This document shows, piece by piece, positions 45,272 through 55,063 of a stretch of 64,000 bases of DNA. The notes beneath the pieces are model-generated. The model worked only from the letters and a program-made list of their open reading frames with translations. It ran no database searches and was not told the origin of the DNA. This DNA is from Streptosporangium saharense (GTDB taxonomy: Bacteria > Actinomycetota > Actinomycetes > Streptosporangiales > Streptosporangiaceae), in contig NZ_JACHJP010000001.1 of NCBI RefSeq assembly GCF_014203715.1, forward strand, positions 372,001 to 436,000. The letters run 5' to 3'. Every line of letters starts with the position of its first letter. Within the stretch, counting starts at the first letter, position 1. Made by a program: the position numbers and the translations under genes.

Positions 45272-46696
45272 ATGAATGCCGTCAATCCACGCAGGTGGCA
45301 GGCGCTCATCGTGCTCGCCGCCGCGCAGTTCATGGTCATCATGGATACCTCGATCATCGGCGTCGCCCTGCCCGACATGCAGCGCGACCTCGGCTTCTCC
45401 GCAGGCGGTCTGCAGTGGGTCTTCAACGCCTACGTCATCGCCTTCGGTGGTCTGCTGCTCCTCGGCGGAAGGCTGTCCGACCTGTTCGGCGCCCGTAAGG
45501 TCTTCACCACCGGCTGGATCATCCTGGTCGCCGGTTCGGTCGTCGCCGCGGTGGCGGACACCGCCTGGGTCGAGATCCTCGGCCGTGGCGTCCAGGGAGT
45601 GGGCGGGGCGCTCATCGCCCCCGCCTCGATGACCCTGCTCATGATGCTCTTCGGACACAACCCGCGCGAACTGGGCAAGGCCATGGCCCTGTACGGCGCG
45701 GCCGCCCCGGCCGGAGGCACCGCAGGGGTGTTCCTCGGCGGCGTCATCACCGAGTATCTGAGCTGGCCGTGGGTCTTCATCGTCTACGTGCCCATCGGCC
45801 TGGCCACCCTGGCGGCTGTGCCCGCGCTGCTTCCCTCGGTCCAGGGCAGACGCGGTTCGGTCGACGTGCTGGGCGCCGTCTCCGTGACCGGGGGAATCGC
45901 CCTGGCCGTCTACGCCATCGTGCGGGCGCCCGAGCAGGGGTGGACCTCGGTGGCGACGGTGCTTGAGTTCGCCGGGGCGCTCGCGCTGCTGGCGCTGTTC
46001 CTGGTGGTCCAGCGGACCGTGCGTGAGCCGCTCATGCCGCTCGCCGTCTGGCGCACGCCCGGCCTGGCCACCGCGAACCTCGCGATGGCCCTGCTCGGGG
46101 CGGCCTGGATCCCGATGTGGTACTTCCTCAACCTCTATCTGCAGCAGGTCCTCGGCTACGGCGCCTTCCCCAGCGGGGCCGCGCTGCTGCCGATGACCGT
46201 GGCGATCATGATCTTCATGATCGGGATCACCGCCCGGCTGCTCGGCCGGTTCGGCGCCAAGCCGCTCATCGTCGTCGGCCTGGCGGTCATGGCGGTGGGC
46301 GTCGGGGGACTTGCCTTCGCCAGGCCGGACGGCGTCTTCGCCGTGGACGTCCTGCCCGCCTCCCTCATCGCCGCCGTGGGCATGTCCCTGGCGTACATCC
46401 CGGCGATGATGTCGGCCATGTCGGGGGCGGGGCCGCAGGAGAGTGGGCTGGCCTCGGGCATCGTCAACACCACCTACCAGATCGGCTCGGCGATCGGCCT
46501 GGCCGCGATGACCGCGATCGCCACCTCCCGGCCGGTCGAGCCGGGAGACCTCGCCGGGCTCACCGACGGCTTCCAGGGCGCCTTCGTCGGCGCCGGGACA
46601 GTGGCCGTCGTGGGGGCCGTCCTCACCCTGCTGCTCATGCGCGGGCCGAGGCGCTCCGACGAGGAGAGCCAGGAAAGGGAGACCGCCCGCGTGTGA
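45272..46696 (+). CDS. DHA2 (EmrB/QacA) family MFS efflux transporter
   Basis: The 474-residue protein has 14 predicted helices. FMVIMDTSIIGVALPDMQRDL and GGRLSDLFGARKVF are DHA2-family signatures, and the motif C-like APAGGTAGVFLGGVI is present. It probably exports toxic compounds using the proton gradient; substrate unknown. ATG 45272 is chosen because CAGGAG precedes it; the open frame upstream runs through the repeat block. A hairpin follows the stop. Confidence 0.88.
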   Translation: MNAVNPRRWQALIVLAAAQFMVIMDTSIIGVALPDMQRDLGFSAGGLQWVFNAYVIAFGGLLLLGGRLSDLFGARKVFTTGWIILVAGSVVAAVADTAWVEILGRGVQGVGGALIAPASMTLLMMLFGHNPRELGKAMALYGAAAPAGGTAGVFLGGVITEYLSWPWVFIVYVPIGLATLAAVPALLPSVQGRRGSVDVLGAVSVTGGIALAVYAIVRAPEQGWTSVATVLEFAGALALLALFLVVQRTVREPLMPLAVWRTPGLATANLAMALLGAAWIPMWYFLNLYLQQVLGYGAFPSGAALLPMTVAIMIFMIGITARLLGRFGAKPLIVVGLAVMAVGVGGLAFARPDGVFAVDVLPASLIAAVGMSLAYIPAMMSAMSGAGPQESGLASGIVNTTYQIGSAIGLAAMTAIATSRPVEPGDLAGLTDGFQGAFVGAGTVAVVGAVLTLLLMRGPRRSDEESQERETARV

Positions 46697-46725
46697 GACG
46701 GCTTCGGGGACCTGCCCGGCGGGTC

Positions 46726-46759
46726 CCCGAACCGTGTGAGCTGGATCTCGCGGTTCGGG
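46726..46759 (+). terminator. Hairpin after the MFS gene
   Basis: CCCGAACCG and CGGTTCGGG form a perfect 9-bp stem with a 16-base loop, 29 bases after the stop. No T-run follows. Confidence 0.65.
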
Positions 46760-46847
46760 CCTCGTGCAAGTGCGGGCCTGCCTACGACGGACATACGACA
46801 GAAGCCTGCCCACGGCAGATACGCGGTAGAAGCGGTAAAAGAGGAGC

Positions 46848-47474
46848 GTGGCTATTGAGCGTCCGTTTGTGGATTTTGCGAAGGTCGTCGTGGGCGCCCT
46901 GGTGTTCGGGGTGGGGTTCGGGGCGGTGACCTCCCTGGTCAATGCGGTCTCCCACCACTACGCGGACCTCGAAAGTGAGGCCGCCACGATCAGCGGCGCG
47001 TCGCCCATCGAGATCGTGAGCGTGATGATCGACTCTGGCTGGGCGTGGGCGGGAGCGGCGGTCGCCGTGGGATGGCTGGTCACCCGTACAAACCGGTCCT
47101 CGGCGCTCGCCAGGGGAGCCGTCGCCGGTGTCGTGGCGCTGCTCGCGGCCACGGCGGCCTACGGTTTCGTGGACACCTTCCAAAGCGGTGGACCGTACAT
47201 GCCCGAACACCCCGTCTGGTGGGTGGCCAGCGTTGTCTTCGGCGCGCCCCTGGGAGCCGCGGGCGCCTGCGCCGTACGCCCCGGGGTGGTCGGCCTCCTC
47301 GCGAGACTGGTCGTGCCGGTCGGCGCCGCCGTACAGATGGTCGTGCTTCCCCCGGGCAGGAACGAGCGGATCGTCGTCATCGGCCAGACGGTCGTGTGGG
47401 CGCTGGCCGCGATCTGTGTCGGCTTTGTCGTCATCCGCTTCCTTGGCGGGCGCCGTTCCGCACAGGCCGGTTGA
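46848..47474 (+). CDS. Hypothetical multi-pass membrane protein
   Basis: A 208-residue protein with five hydrophobic segments (near residues 12-32, 62-80, 90-106, 125-145, 178-198). No conserved motif is recognised. GTG at 46848 with AGAGGAG upstream. It stands between the MFS gene and a convergent hydrolase gene. Confidence 0.65.
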   Translation: MAIERPFVDFAKVVVGALVFGVGFGAVTSLVNAVSHHYADLESEAATISGASPIEIVSVMIDSGWAWAGAAVAVGWLVTRTNRSSALARGAVAGVVALLAATAAYGFVDTFQSGGPYMPEHPVWWVASVVFGAPLGAAGACAVRPGVVGLLARLVVPVGAAVQMVVLPPGRNERIVVIGQTVVWALAAICVGFVVIRFLGGRRSAQAG

Positions 47475-47492
47475 GAAAGCTAGCGGATCGGC

Positions 47493-48278
47493 TCAGCGCA
47501 GGAACTCCAGGAGCACCGGGGTGATGGCCTCGGGGGCGGGGCCGTGGCCCTGACCGGGGAGGACACGGCGGGCCGCGTTGGGCAGGGCCATGGCCACCGC
47601 GTCGGCGGCCTCGGGGAGACCGGGGAAGGTCTGGTCGCCCGAGTAGACCACCGTCGGCACGGTGACCGAGGACCAGCGCCCTGCCCAGTCGGGATCGACG
47701 TTGATGTCGTGGACGGCGGCGATGTCGTAGACGAGCGTCGGGGCGACGGAGACCATCCCCGCCCAGCCGGGCGACTGGGCCATCCCCTCGACGACCTCGG
47801 CCGGGATCCCGATCACCGACGTCATGTTGTAGCGCATCGCCTCGTCGTTCCTGCCCTCCGCGAGCAGGGAGCGCAGCACGGTCAGGTGCTCGGAGTTGTC
47901 GACCTCGGCCATCAGCGGCGGCTCGTAGAGCGCGAGCGCGGTCACGCCGACGTCCGCGTCCGCCGCGCCCAGGGCGACGGTGGCTCCGGACGAGCTGCTG
48001 TAGACGGTGGCGGTTCCTCCGACGGCCTTGATCAGCGCCGCGAGGTCCTCGACCTCCCGCTCAAGCGCCCACGGCTGGGTGTCGCCGGAGCGCCCGCGTC
48101 CGCGGCGGTCGTAGTCGACGGCCGTGAAGCCCTCGGCGGCGAGCCGCCGCCCGATCTGGCGGGTCTCCTGGTCGATGGCGCGGTGCTGGGTGGCGCCGCC
48201 GACGAAGACGACGGCGGGTCCGTCACCGTACCGGTCGTAGTCGATGACCGTGCCGTCCCGCGAGATGACTGTGCTCAA
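47493..48278 (-). CDS. Alpha/beta-fold hydrolase
   Basis: The 261-residue protein has the oxyanion strand VVFVGGATQHRAID, DYDRRGRGRSGD, a nucleophile elbow YSSSSGATVAL and a late GQGHGPAPEAI histidine. The elbow has SSSSG in place of GxSxG, a common variant. Substrate unknown. Start at ATG 48278. Confidence 0.8.
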   Translation of the reverse strand: MSTVISRDGTVIDYDRYGDGPAVVFVGGATQHRAIDQETRQIGRRLAAEGFTAVDYDRRGRGRSGDTQPWALEREVEDLAALIKAVGGTATVYSSSSGATVALGAADADVGVTALALYEPPLMAEVDNSEHLTVLRSLLAEGRNDEAMRYNMTSVIGIPAEVVEGMAQSPGWAGMVSVAPTLVYDIAAVHDINVDPDWAGRWSSVTVPTVVYSGDQTFPGLPEAADAVAMALPNAARRVLPGQGHGPAPEAITPVLLEFLR

Positions 48279-48461
48279 GGTCCTGTCCCCGATCGGTGAG
48301 ATGGAAGCGCACGGCCAATCCTAGGGACGGCCACCGACACTTTCCGAGCACCTGCCCAGGGGTCCGAATCTCCAACGGAGTGGGGGTAAGTCCGATTTGG
48401 GGGCACATGTAGCATGCGTCTCGCTTGACCGATTCAGCACCAGTCCGAGCGAGGAGCGGCT

Positions 48462-49406
48462 GTGCGAGACATCACCGTGTTCAGTGGAAGCGCGCACCCT
48501 GAACTGGCGACCGAGATCTGCTCCCACCTGGGGACTCCGTTGCATCCGGTCCGGGTGAAGCGGTTCGCCAACGACTGTCTTGAGGTGCAGTTGCAGGCCA
48601 ACTGCCGGGAACGGGACGTGTTCCTGATCCAGCCGCTCGTACCGCCCGTTCAGGAGAACCTCGTCGAACTGCTGCTGATGCTCGACGCCGCGCGAGGGGC
48701 GTCCGCGGCCAGGACGACCGTGGTGATGCCGCACTTCTCCTACGCGCGTTCCGACAAGAAGGACGCCCCGCGCATCTCGATCGGGGCTCGTCTGGTGGCC
48801 GACATCCTGGCGACCGCCGGGGCCGACCGGGTGCTCACCATGACCCTGCACTCCCCGCAGGTGCACGGCTTCTTCAGCGTCCCGGTCGATCACCTGCACG
48901 CCCTGCGCGAGCTGGCCGCCCACTTCCGGCAGTACGACCTGTCCAACACCGTCGTGGTCTCTCCCGACCTGGGCAACGCCAAGGAGGCCGCGGCCTTCGC
49001 CCGGCTGCTGGGGACCGAGGTCGCGATGGGGGCCAAGCAGCGTTTCAGCGACGACCGCGTCACGATCAGCTCGGTGATCGGCGACGTCACCGGCAAGGAC
49101 GTCATCGTCCTGGACGACGAGATCGCCAGGGGCACGACCGTGATCGAGCTTCTCGAACGGCTCCGCGAGCGTGACGTCAGGTCCGTGCGGATCGCCTGCA
49201 CCCACGGGGTGTTCGCGGCCGGGGCCCTCGACAGGCTGGGGGAGGAGCCGGAGGTCGAGGAGATCGTCTGCACCAACACCGTCCCGCTTCCCGAGGTCAA
49301 GCCGGACTCCAAGCTCCGCGTCCTGTCGATCGCCCCCGTGCTGGCCGAGGCCATGCGCCGCATCCACGACGGCGAATCGGTCAGCGCCCTGTTCGACGCC
49401 TCCTGA
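48462..49406 (+). CDS. prs: Ribose-phosphate pyrophosphokinase (divergent)
   Basis: The 314-residue protein makes PRPP from ribose 5-phosphate and ATP. Family features are the N-terminal VFSGSAHPELA, the flexible loop YARSDKKDAPRISI, LHSPQVHGFF and the PRPP-binding VLDDEIARGTT. Compared with canonical Prs, the DLH metal site reads TLH and the loop is changed, so this is probably a second, specialised copy. GTG at 48462 follows GAGCGAGGAGCGG. Confidence 0.85.
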   Translation: MRDITVFSGSAHPELATEICSHLGTPLHPVRVKRFANDCLEVQLQANCRERDVFLIQPLVPPVQENLVELLLMLDAARGASAARTTVVMPHFSYARSDKKDAPRISIGARLVADILATAGADRVLTMTLHSPQVHGFFSVPVDHLHALRELAAHFRQYDLSNTVVVSPDLGNAKEAAAFARLLGTEVAMGAKQRFSDDRVTISSVIGDVTGKDVIVLDDEIARGTTVIELLERLRERDVRSVRIACTHGVFAAGALDRLGEEPEVEEIVCTNTVPLPEVKPDSKLRVLSIAPVLAEAMRRIHDGESVSALFDAS

Positions 49407-49415
49407 CCAGAAAAC

Positions 49416-49451
49416 CGTGGAAAACCACTCCGAGAATGCGGAATTTCCACG
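49416..49451 (+). terminator. Inverted repeat after prs
   Basis: CGTGGAAA (49416-49423) and TTTCCACG (49444-49451) form an 8-bp stem with a 20-base loop ten bases after the prs stop. No gene is supported in the rest of the spacer to 49628, which has lower GC than its neighbours. Confidence 0.5.
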
Positions 49452-49628
49452 TTCCGGCCTTTCTCAAAAAGGCGCTTCGCGGAGGCCGTTAATCACGCAA
49501 ACAGCATTTTGGTGTTCCACGGTTATCTCCAGGTCACTGAGTGACGTTGAAGTGCGTTCTTGTGCCCTTCGCCGGGCCGTCCCAGGATGAGGTCCTGTAG
49601 TTCTTCCGAGATCTCAGAAGAGGCGACA

Positions 49629-50201
49629 GTGACACGGACTGTGGAAATTCCAGGGTATGTGGCGGGGACGTGGACCATTGATCCGGTCCATTCCGAGGTC
49701 GGTTTCGTGGTACGGCACCTGCTGATCAGCAAGGTGCGTGGACGGTTCCTCGCGTTCGAGGGGCAGATCGTCACCGGGGCCGATCCGCTTGAGTCCAGCG
49801 TCACCGCGAAGGTGGACCTGACCTCGATCGACACCGGGCACCCGCAGCGGGACGACCACCTGCGCTCCGCGGACTTCCTGGAGATCGAGAAGTACCCGAC
49901 CCTGACCTACCGCTCCAGCGCGCTGCGGCGTGAGGGGGACGAGTTCGTGCTGGACGGCGAACTCACGCTCAAGGGGGTCACCCGCCCGGTCCCCCTGAAG
50001 GTCGAGATCAACGGCTTCGGCCCCGACTCCTATCTCCCGGACCCCACGTCCGGCGCCCGGGTCGGCATCTCGGCGCGCGGGGAGATCGACCGCACCGACT
50101 TCGGGGTCAGCTTCAACAACCCCATCCCCGGGGGCGAGGGGCTGGCGCTCGGGGAGAAGGTGCAGATCTTCCTGGAGATCCAGGCGGCGCTCGTCGTGTG
50201 A
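49629..50201 (+). CDS. YceI-family protein
   Basis: A 190-residue lipocalin-like YceI protein without signal peptide, so cytosolic. Family pattern: AGTWTIDPVHSEVGFVVRHLLISKVRGRF, VDLTSIDTGHPQRDDHLRSADFL, LDGELTLKGVTRPV and FGVSFNNPIPGG. Such proteins bind isoprenoid-like lipids. GTG 49629 with AGAAGAGG upstream begins the conserved region; the frame is open further upstream. Confidence 0.88.
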   Translation: MTRTVEIPGYVAGTWTIDPVHSEVGFVVRHLLISKVRGRFLAFEGQIVTGADPLESSVTAKVDLTSIDTGHPQRDDHLRSADFLEIEKYPTLTYRSSALRREGDEFVLDGELTLKGVTRPVPLKVEINGFGPDSYLPDPTSGARVGISARGEIDRTDFGVSFNNPIPGGEGLALGEKVQIFLEIQAALVV

Positions 50202-50208
50202 GCGGAGA

Positions 50209-50526
50209 TCATCCGTCGAGCGCGTCCCACAGGGTGGCGAACTCCTCGGCGGTCAGCGGGTTCAGGCCGAAGTCGTCAGGATAGAGCGGGCCCTCGGCCA
50301 GGAAGCCGTGCTCGTCGGCGATGTGCCGCCACGAGTACCGGCGGGGGACGCCGTCTGCGCCGAGTTCGGCGTGCCTGACGGGCCAGTACTCGCCGCCGTC
50401 GTCGATGACGGCCTCGAACAGCCACACGTGGCCGTCGCCGCCCCTGCCGTACCAGTACCAGTGCTGCCGGTCACTCTCGGCGAGCGCCTGGATCGCCGCC
50501 CTGCGGGGTTCCTGTGACGAGGACAT
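50209..50526 (-). CDS. Hypothetical protein
   Basis: A 105-residue acidic protein, Trp/Tyr-rich (HWYWYGRGGDGHVWLFEAV), of a type common next to regulatory genes in actinomycetes. ATG at 50526. It is divergent from the large SARP-type regulator and convergent with yceI. No family is recognised. Confidence 0.62.
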   Translation of the reverse strand: MSSSQEPRRAAIQALAESDRQHWYWYGRGGDGHVWLFEAVIDDGGEYWPVRHAELGADGVPRRYSWRHIADEHGFLAEGPLYPDDFGLNPLTAEEFATLWDALDG

Positions 50527-50566
50527 CGTGCTCCTTCGCATGATGTGAAATACGCTGCCTTCTGTT

Positions 50567-53500
50567 ATGTTGCGCGTTCTTGGTCCGCTGCAGGCGGAGA
50601 TCGACGGTCGTCCGGCAGACCTGGGCGCGTTCCGGCAGCGCGCCGTACTGGCCCGGCTGGTCGCCGCGGGCGGCCACGTGGTCTCGACAGATCGTTTCAT
50701 CGACGACCTCTGGCGTGGACAACCCCCGCCCAAGGCGCTGGCCGCGCTCCAGGTGTACGTGTCCAACCTGCGCCGGACCCTCGAACCCGACCGGCCGCCC
50801 CGCACCCCCGCGACCGTACTGGTCAGCGCCGCGCCCGGCTACCGGCTGCGGCTCGAACCCGAGCAGGTTGACGCCTGGGCGTTCGCCGCGACGGTCGAGG
50901 AGGCCGCCGCGGCGCTCGCCGGGGGCGAGGCGGCACGGGCGCTCGGCCTGCTGGACGGGGCGCTGGCACTGTGGCAGGGACAGGCCTACGCCGAGTTCGC
51001 CGACCAGGAGTGGGCCGCCGCCGAGGCCGCGCGCCTCGACGACCTGCGGCTGGCCGCCGTCGAACACCGCGCGGAGGCGCTGCTCGCCCTCGGCCGCAAC
51101 GCCGAGGTCCGGCTCGAACAGCACGTCCGCGCCCACCCGCTCAGGGAGAACGCCGTACGGCTGCTCGCCCTGGCGCACTACCGGGCGGGACGGCAGGCGG
51201 ACGCGCTGGCCGCGATCAGGAGGGCCCGCGAGACCCTCGCCGAGGAACTCGGCGTCGATCCAGGGCCCGAGCTGCGCGCCCTCGAAGCCGACATCCTCAC
51301 CCACGCCGCCCGGTTGCGGACAGCCGTACCGGAACCTCCCCTGCCGTCGCCGCGCCCGCGGCCGCCCGCCGAGGCGCCGGTCGTCGAGATGATCGGCCGT
51401 ACGGCGGAGCTGGCCGCGCTCGACGCCGTCGCCGAGGGCCGGGGGCTGCGCACGGTCTGGCTCGGCGGGGAGGCGGGCGCGGGCAAGAGCACGCTCGCCC
51501 ACGCCTTCGCCCGGCGCCTGGCGGCCGAGGGGTGGCTGACCGCCACGGGCCGGTGCCCGGAGACCGACGGCGGGGCGCCGCCCGCCTGGGCGTGGAGCGA
51601 GGTCCTGCGCACCCTGGCCGCCGCCCGCCCCCCTCAGGACGCCCTGGCCGTACGGCTCGCGCCCCTGCTGGCGGACGAGGCGGACGAGGCCCCGGCGACC
51701 GGCCGCTTCCAGCTCGCCATGGCGGTCGAGGACTACCTGGCGCGCACCGTGACCGGGGGGACCCGGCTGCTGGTCGTCCTTGAGGACATCCACCGCGCCG
51801 ACGCCGAGACACTGCGCCTTCTCCGCCACCTGGCCGTACGGCTCGCGACCGTGGAGATCATGGTCCTGGCCACCTACCGGCAGGCCGAGACGTCCGACGA
51901 CCTTGAGGCGACCTGGGCGGCCCTGGCCGGGCACGACACCCACCGGCTCGACCTGGGCGGCCTCGACGTGGCGGAGGTGACCACGCTGCTGCGGGAGCGC
52001 TCAGGCCGCGACGTCGATCCCGAGACCGCCCGCGCGGTCGCGGGAAGGACCGGGGGCAACCCGCTCTTCGTCTCCGAGACGGCCCGGCTGATCAGCACGG
52101 ACGGCACCGGCGCCGCCCTGGCCCTGCCGCCGGGGGTGCGCGACCTGATCAGGCGCAGGATCGCCAGGCTGCCCGCGACCGCGCGGACCACGCTGCGGGA
52201 CGCGGCGGTCGTCGGCAGGGACGTGGACGTGGACGTGCTGCTCGCGCTCGGCGGCTCCGACGAGGACACCGTGCTCGAAGGGCTCGAAGCGGGCGTCATG
52301 ACGGGGCTGCTGACCGAACCCGCCCCGGGGAGGGTGCGCTTCGCCCACGTCCTGGTCCGCGAGACCCTCTACGAGGACACGCCGGGGCTGCGCCGTACGC
52401 GCCTGCACGGCAGGGTTCTTGGGGCGCTCGAACAGGTCAGGCCGGGGGACGTCTCGGCCCTCGGACACCACGCGTTGGCGGCGGCGACCCCGGCCACGGC
52501 TCGGCGGGCGGTGCCGTACGTGGTGGCGGCGGCGAAACGGGCCGCGGACCTGCACGTTCACCGGGAGGCCGGGGCCCTCTACCGGGGCGCGCTCGGCCTC
52601 GTCGAGGACGACCAGGAGCGGTTCGACCTGCTGTGCCGCCTGGTGGGCGCCGAGGCGCACGAGGGCAACGTGCTCGCCGCCAGGGCCGACCGGCGGCGGG
52701 CCATCGAAGTGGCGCGGCGGCTCGGGACCGGGCTCACCCGGGCGCTGACCGCCTACGACGCCCCGGTGACCTGGTCGATCCAGCCGGAACGGCGGGTGGA
52801 CGAGGAGTTCGTCGCGGCCGTCGAGGAGGCCCTGACCGGCGAGAACGACGACGAGACCCGCTGCCGGCTGCTGGCCACACTCACCTTCGAGCTCGAAGGC
52901 CACCGGGAGGAGGAGTGCGAGGCCCACAGCGCCGAGGCGCTGCGCCTGGCCAGGGACCTGGGCCGCGCCGAACTGGTCTGCCTGGCGCTCAACGCGCGCT
53001 ACTTCGTCCTGCTGACCCCGGACCGGCGCGCCGAGCTGGAGGCCGTCGGGCGGGAACTGGTCGAGCTCGGCGGGCGGGCCGGGCTGCCCGGCTACCGGAT
53101 GCAGGGGCACCACGCGCTCTTCATGGTGAGCCTGGGCCGCAACGACCTGGCCGCCGCCCGCCACCACGCCGACCGGGCGCTCGAACACTCCACCAGCGGC
53201 CAGCTCGGCCTGGCGCTGAGCGTGCTGGCGATGCTGGACGCCCTGGTCCTGCTGGTCCAGGGCGACTTCGCCGCCGCCGAACGGTCCTACACGCGTACGG
53301 CGGAGCGGATGGCGGCGGCCGGGGGGCCGAACGCCCTGGGCGTCGGCGTCTTCGGCCGGTTCGTGACGCGGCTCGCGGGCGGGCTGCCTCAGGACGTCGG
53401 GGAGATCAGGGCCGTCTACGAGCTGATCCCGCACGACACCTCGGAGCTGCTGGTCGCGGCGCTGGTGGCCGAGGGGCGGCACGAGGAGGCCAGGCCGCTC

Positions 53501-53851
53501 TGGGAACCGTACTGGCGGGCCAGGCAGGACTACTACTGGCTGATCCGGCTGGCGCTGCGGGCGGGCAACGCCGTCGCCCTCGGCGACCGGGAGGTCGCCA
53601 GGCGGTGCTACGAGGCCCTGCTGCCCTGGGACGGCGAACTGGCCGGGCTGTCGTCGGGCTCGGTCACCATGGGGCCGGTCGCGCACGTCCTGGGGGACCT
53701 CGCCGAGTTCCTCGGCGGGGACGGGGCCGACCACTACGCCAGGGCCGTACAGGTCGCGGAGCTGGTCGGCTCCCCGCACTGGGCACGCGCTGCGGCACGG
53801 GCCCTCGCCTCCGCTTCGGGAGGGGCTCACAACCCCGCGAGAGAGCCGTAG
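50567..53851 (+). CDS. AfsR/SARP-type transcriptional regulator with AAA ATPase
   Basis: The 1094-residue regulator has an OmpR-like winged helix (residues about 1-95), a bacterial transcriptional activation domain (about 100-245), an ATPase module with Walker A GGEAGAGKS near residue 300 and a Walker B-like LLVVLEDIHRADAETL, and a long TPR-like helical C-terminus. Such proteins activate secondary-metabolism or accessory genes. Start ATG at 50567. Its 3' end overlaps the convergent hemerythrin-like gene by 25 bases. Confidence 0.87.
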   Translation: MLRVLGPLQAEIDGRPADLGAFRQRAVLARLVAAGGHVVSTDRFIDDLWRGQPPPKALAALQVYVSNLRRTLEPDRPPRTPATVLVSAAPGYRLRLEPEQVDAWAFAATVEEAAAALAGGEAARALGLLDGALALWQGQAYAEFADQEWAAAEAARLDDLRLAAVEHRAEALLALGRNAEVRLEQHVRAHPLRENAVRLLALAHYRAGRQADALAAIRRARETLAEELGVDPGPELRALEADILTHAARLRTAVPEPPLPSPRPRPPAEAPVVEMIGRTAELAALDAVAEGRGLRTVWLGGEAGAGKSTLAHAFARRLAAEGWLTATGRCPETDGGAPPAWAWSEVLRTLAAARPPQDALAVRLAPLLADEADEAPATGRFQLAMAVEDYLARTVTGGTRLLVVLEDIHRADAETLRLLRHLAVRLATVEIMVLATYRQAETSDDLEATWAALAGHDTHRLDLGGLDVAEVTTLLRERSGRDVDPETARAVAGRTGGNPLFVSETARLISTDGTGAALALPPGVRDLIRRRIARLPATARTTLRDAAVVGRDVDVDVLLALGGSDEDTVLEGLEAGVMTGLLTEPAPGRVRFAHVLVRETLYEDTPGLRRTRLHGRVLGALEQVRPGDVSALGHHALAAATPATARRAVPYVVAAAKRAADLHVHREAGALYRGALGLVEDDQERFDLLCRLVGAEAHEGNVLAARADRRRAIEVARRLGTGLTRALTAYDAPVTWSIQPERRVDEEFVAAVEEALTGENDDETRCRLLATLTFELEGHREEECEAHSAEALRLARDLGRAELVCLALNARYFVLLTPDRRAELEAVGRELVELGGRAGLPGYRMQGHHALFMVSLGRNDLAAARHHADRALEHSTSGQLGLALSVLAMLDALVLLVQGDFAAAERSYTRTAERMAAAGGPNALGVGVFGRFVTRLAGGLPQDVGEIRAVYELIPHDTSELLVAALVAEGRHEEARPLWEPYWRARQDYYWLIRLALRAGNAVALGDREVARRCYEALLPWDGELAGLSSGSVTMGPVAHVLGDLAEFLGGDGADHYARAVQVAELVGSPHWARAAARALASASGGAHNPAREP

Positions 53852-54471
53852 ACGAGGCGCTTGCGGCGGCGGTGGCCACCGCGGAACAGGGACAGCATCA
53901 CCGTCAGCGCGGGACCCGCCATCTTGCGCAGCCGGACCAACTCCTCCGGCCTGGCGTACTCCTCGATCCTGGGCAGCTCGGTCCTGACGTCACCGCCCTT
54001 GCGGACGGCCTTCTCGACCTTCTCCCAGTCGGCGACGGAGACGTACTTCCTGATGATCGGGAAGAGCAGCCGTTCCTCCTCCTCGATGTGCTCGTCGAGC
54101 ATGTCGGCGAGCCTGGTGAGCAGGGCCGCCAGGCGGGCGGCGTCCCCGGTCGAGACGAAGATCTTAGCCTGGCCACTGATCTCGGCCAGCAGCGGGTCGA
54201 GCTCGGAGTGGTCGTCGCTCAGGTCCCGAAGATCGACCTCGGCCCCGGCCGACCGTTCGAGGACGGGCCAGAGCACCTCGTCCTCGGAGACGTGGTGATG
54301 GTGGATGTACGCGCACAGCTTGGTGACGTAGGTGCCGATGGCCGCCGCACGGGCCGCGTCGGCGCGCTGCCCGCCCTCGGTCAGCTCCGCGGCGAGTACG
54401 GCGAGGCGGCGGGTCTCCCCCCGCATGACGCGATGGGTGATCTGGAAACCCAGCAGTTCCGGGGTCGTCAC
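53827..54471 (-). CDS. Hemerythrin-like (HHE domain) protein
   Basis: The 214-residue protein has hemerythrin-type metal ligands: ITHRVMRGE, YIHHHHVSEDEVLWP, SDDHSELD and LDEHIEEEERLLFP, suggesting a di-iron site that senses or binds oxygen or nitric oxide. GTG 54471 with AAGGAGAGAGCC upstream fixes the start; the frame continues upstream without similarity. The C-terminus is basic. Confidence 0.83.
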   Translation of the reverse strand: MTTPELLGFQITHRVMRGETRRLAVLAAELTEGGQRADAARAAAIGTYVTKLCAYIHHHHVSEDEVLWPVLERSAGAEVDLRDLSDDHSELDPLLAEISGQAKIFVSTGDAARLAALLTRLADMLDEHIEEEERLLFPIIRKYVSVADWEKVEKAVRKGGDVRTELPRIEEYARPEELVRLRKMAGPALTVMLSLFRGGHRRRKRLVYGSLAGL

Positions 54472-54643
54472 GGCTCTCTCCTTCGTGGTGTTTCTCGTGG
54501 TGGGACCACGATGCGAGAGGCCGCTTATGGGGCACTTGGTGGCCACTTGGCATGGCCGTCGTTTGATTTCGCATCACGCCGCCGAGCCGTGTATGGTTAC
54601 ACCTGTCCGCAGCGCCAAGGCGAAGACCACGGCAAGCAGACAG

Positions 54644-54716
54644 GCCCCTTTAGCTCAGTCGGCAGAGCGTCTCCATGGTAAGGAGAAGGTCTACGGTTCG
54701 ATTCCGTAAAGGGGCT
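54644..54716 (+). tRNA. tRNA-Thr (GGT)
   Basis: Acceptor GCCCCTT/AAGGGGC, D-arm GCTCAGTCGGCAGAGC, anticodon stem TCTCC/GGAGA with loop ATGGTAA (anticodon GGT), T-arm TACGG-TTCGATT-CCGTA. No CCA encoded. Confidence 0.95.
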
Positions 54717-54916
54717 CGACAGCCTCAAGGCCCTGACCAATCGGTTGGGGCTTTCGGCTTGGGTGGACGCCGAGGCCACCCGCAACGCGCTCAAGGACCC
54801 GCCGTGTGGACGGGCATAACCGGGGAAACCCGGAAGATGGCCCTGACCTGCGCAAGTACGCAGTCAGTCCGCAGGTCGGGTATCCTTGCGGAGGCCGTCA
54901 GTTCAGACGGCCCCAA

Positions 54917-54990
54917 GGCGGAGTAGCTCAGTCAGGCAGAGCAAACGGCTCATAATCGTTGTGTCGCCGGTTCAAGTCCGGCCTCCGCTA
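54917..54990 (+). tRNA. tRNA-Met (CAT)
   Basis: Acceptor GGCGGAG/CTCCGCT, D-arm GCTCAGTCAGGCAGAGC, anticodon loop with CAT in CTCATAA, T-arm GCCGG-TTCAAGT-CCGGC. It lies between tRNA-Thr and rpmG, the usual actinobacterial order. No CCA encoded. Confidence 0.93.
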
Positions 54991-55063
54991 CTACCCTCCC
55001 GGTCTCCCTCGCGGGGCACCGGTGCGGGTTGTCCCAGTCCCGAACGTAGAAAGGCACTCCCAA

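Noticed and set aside
52633-54681. 682-residue plus-strand frame inside and beyond the SARP-type gene
   Set aside because: It overlaps conserved ATPase/TPR coding sequence in another frame and then the antisense of the hemerythrin-like gene.
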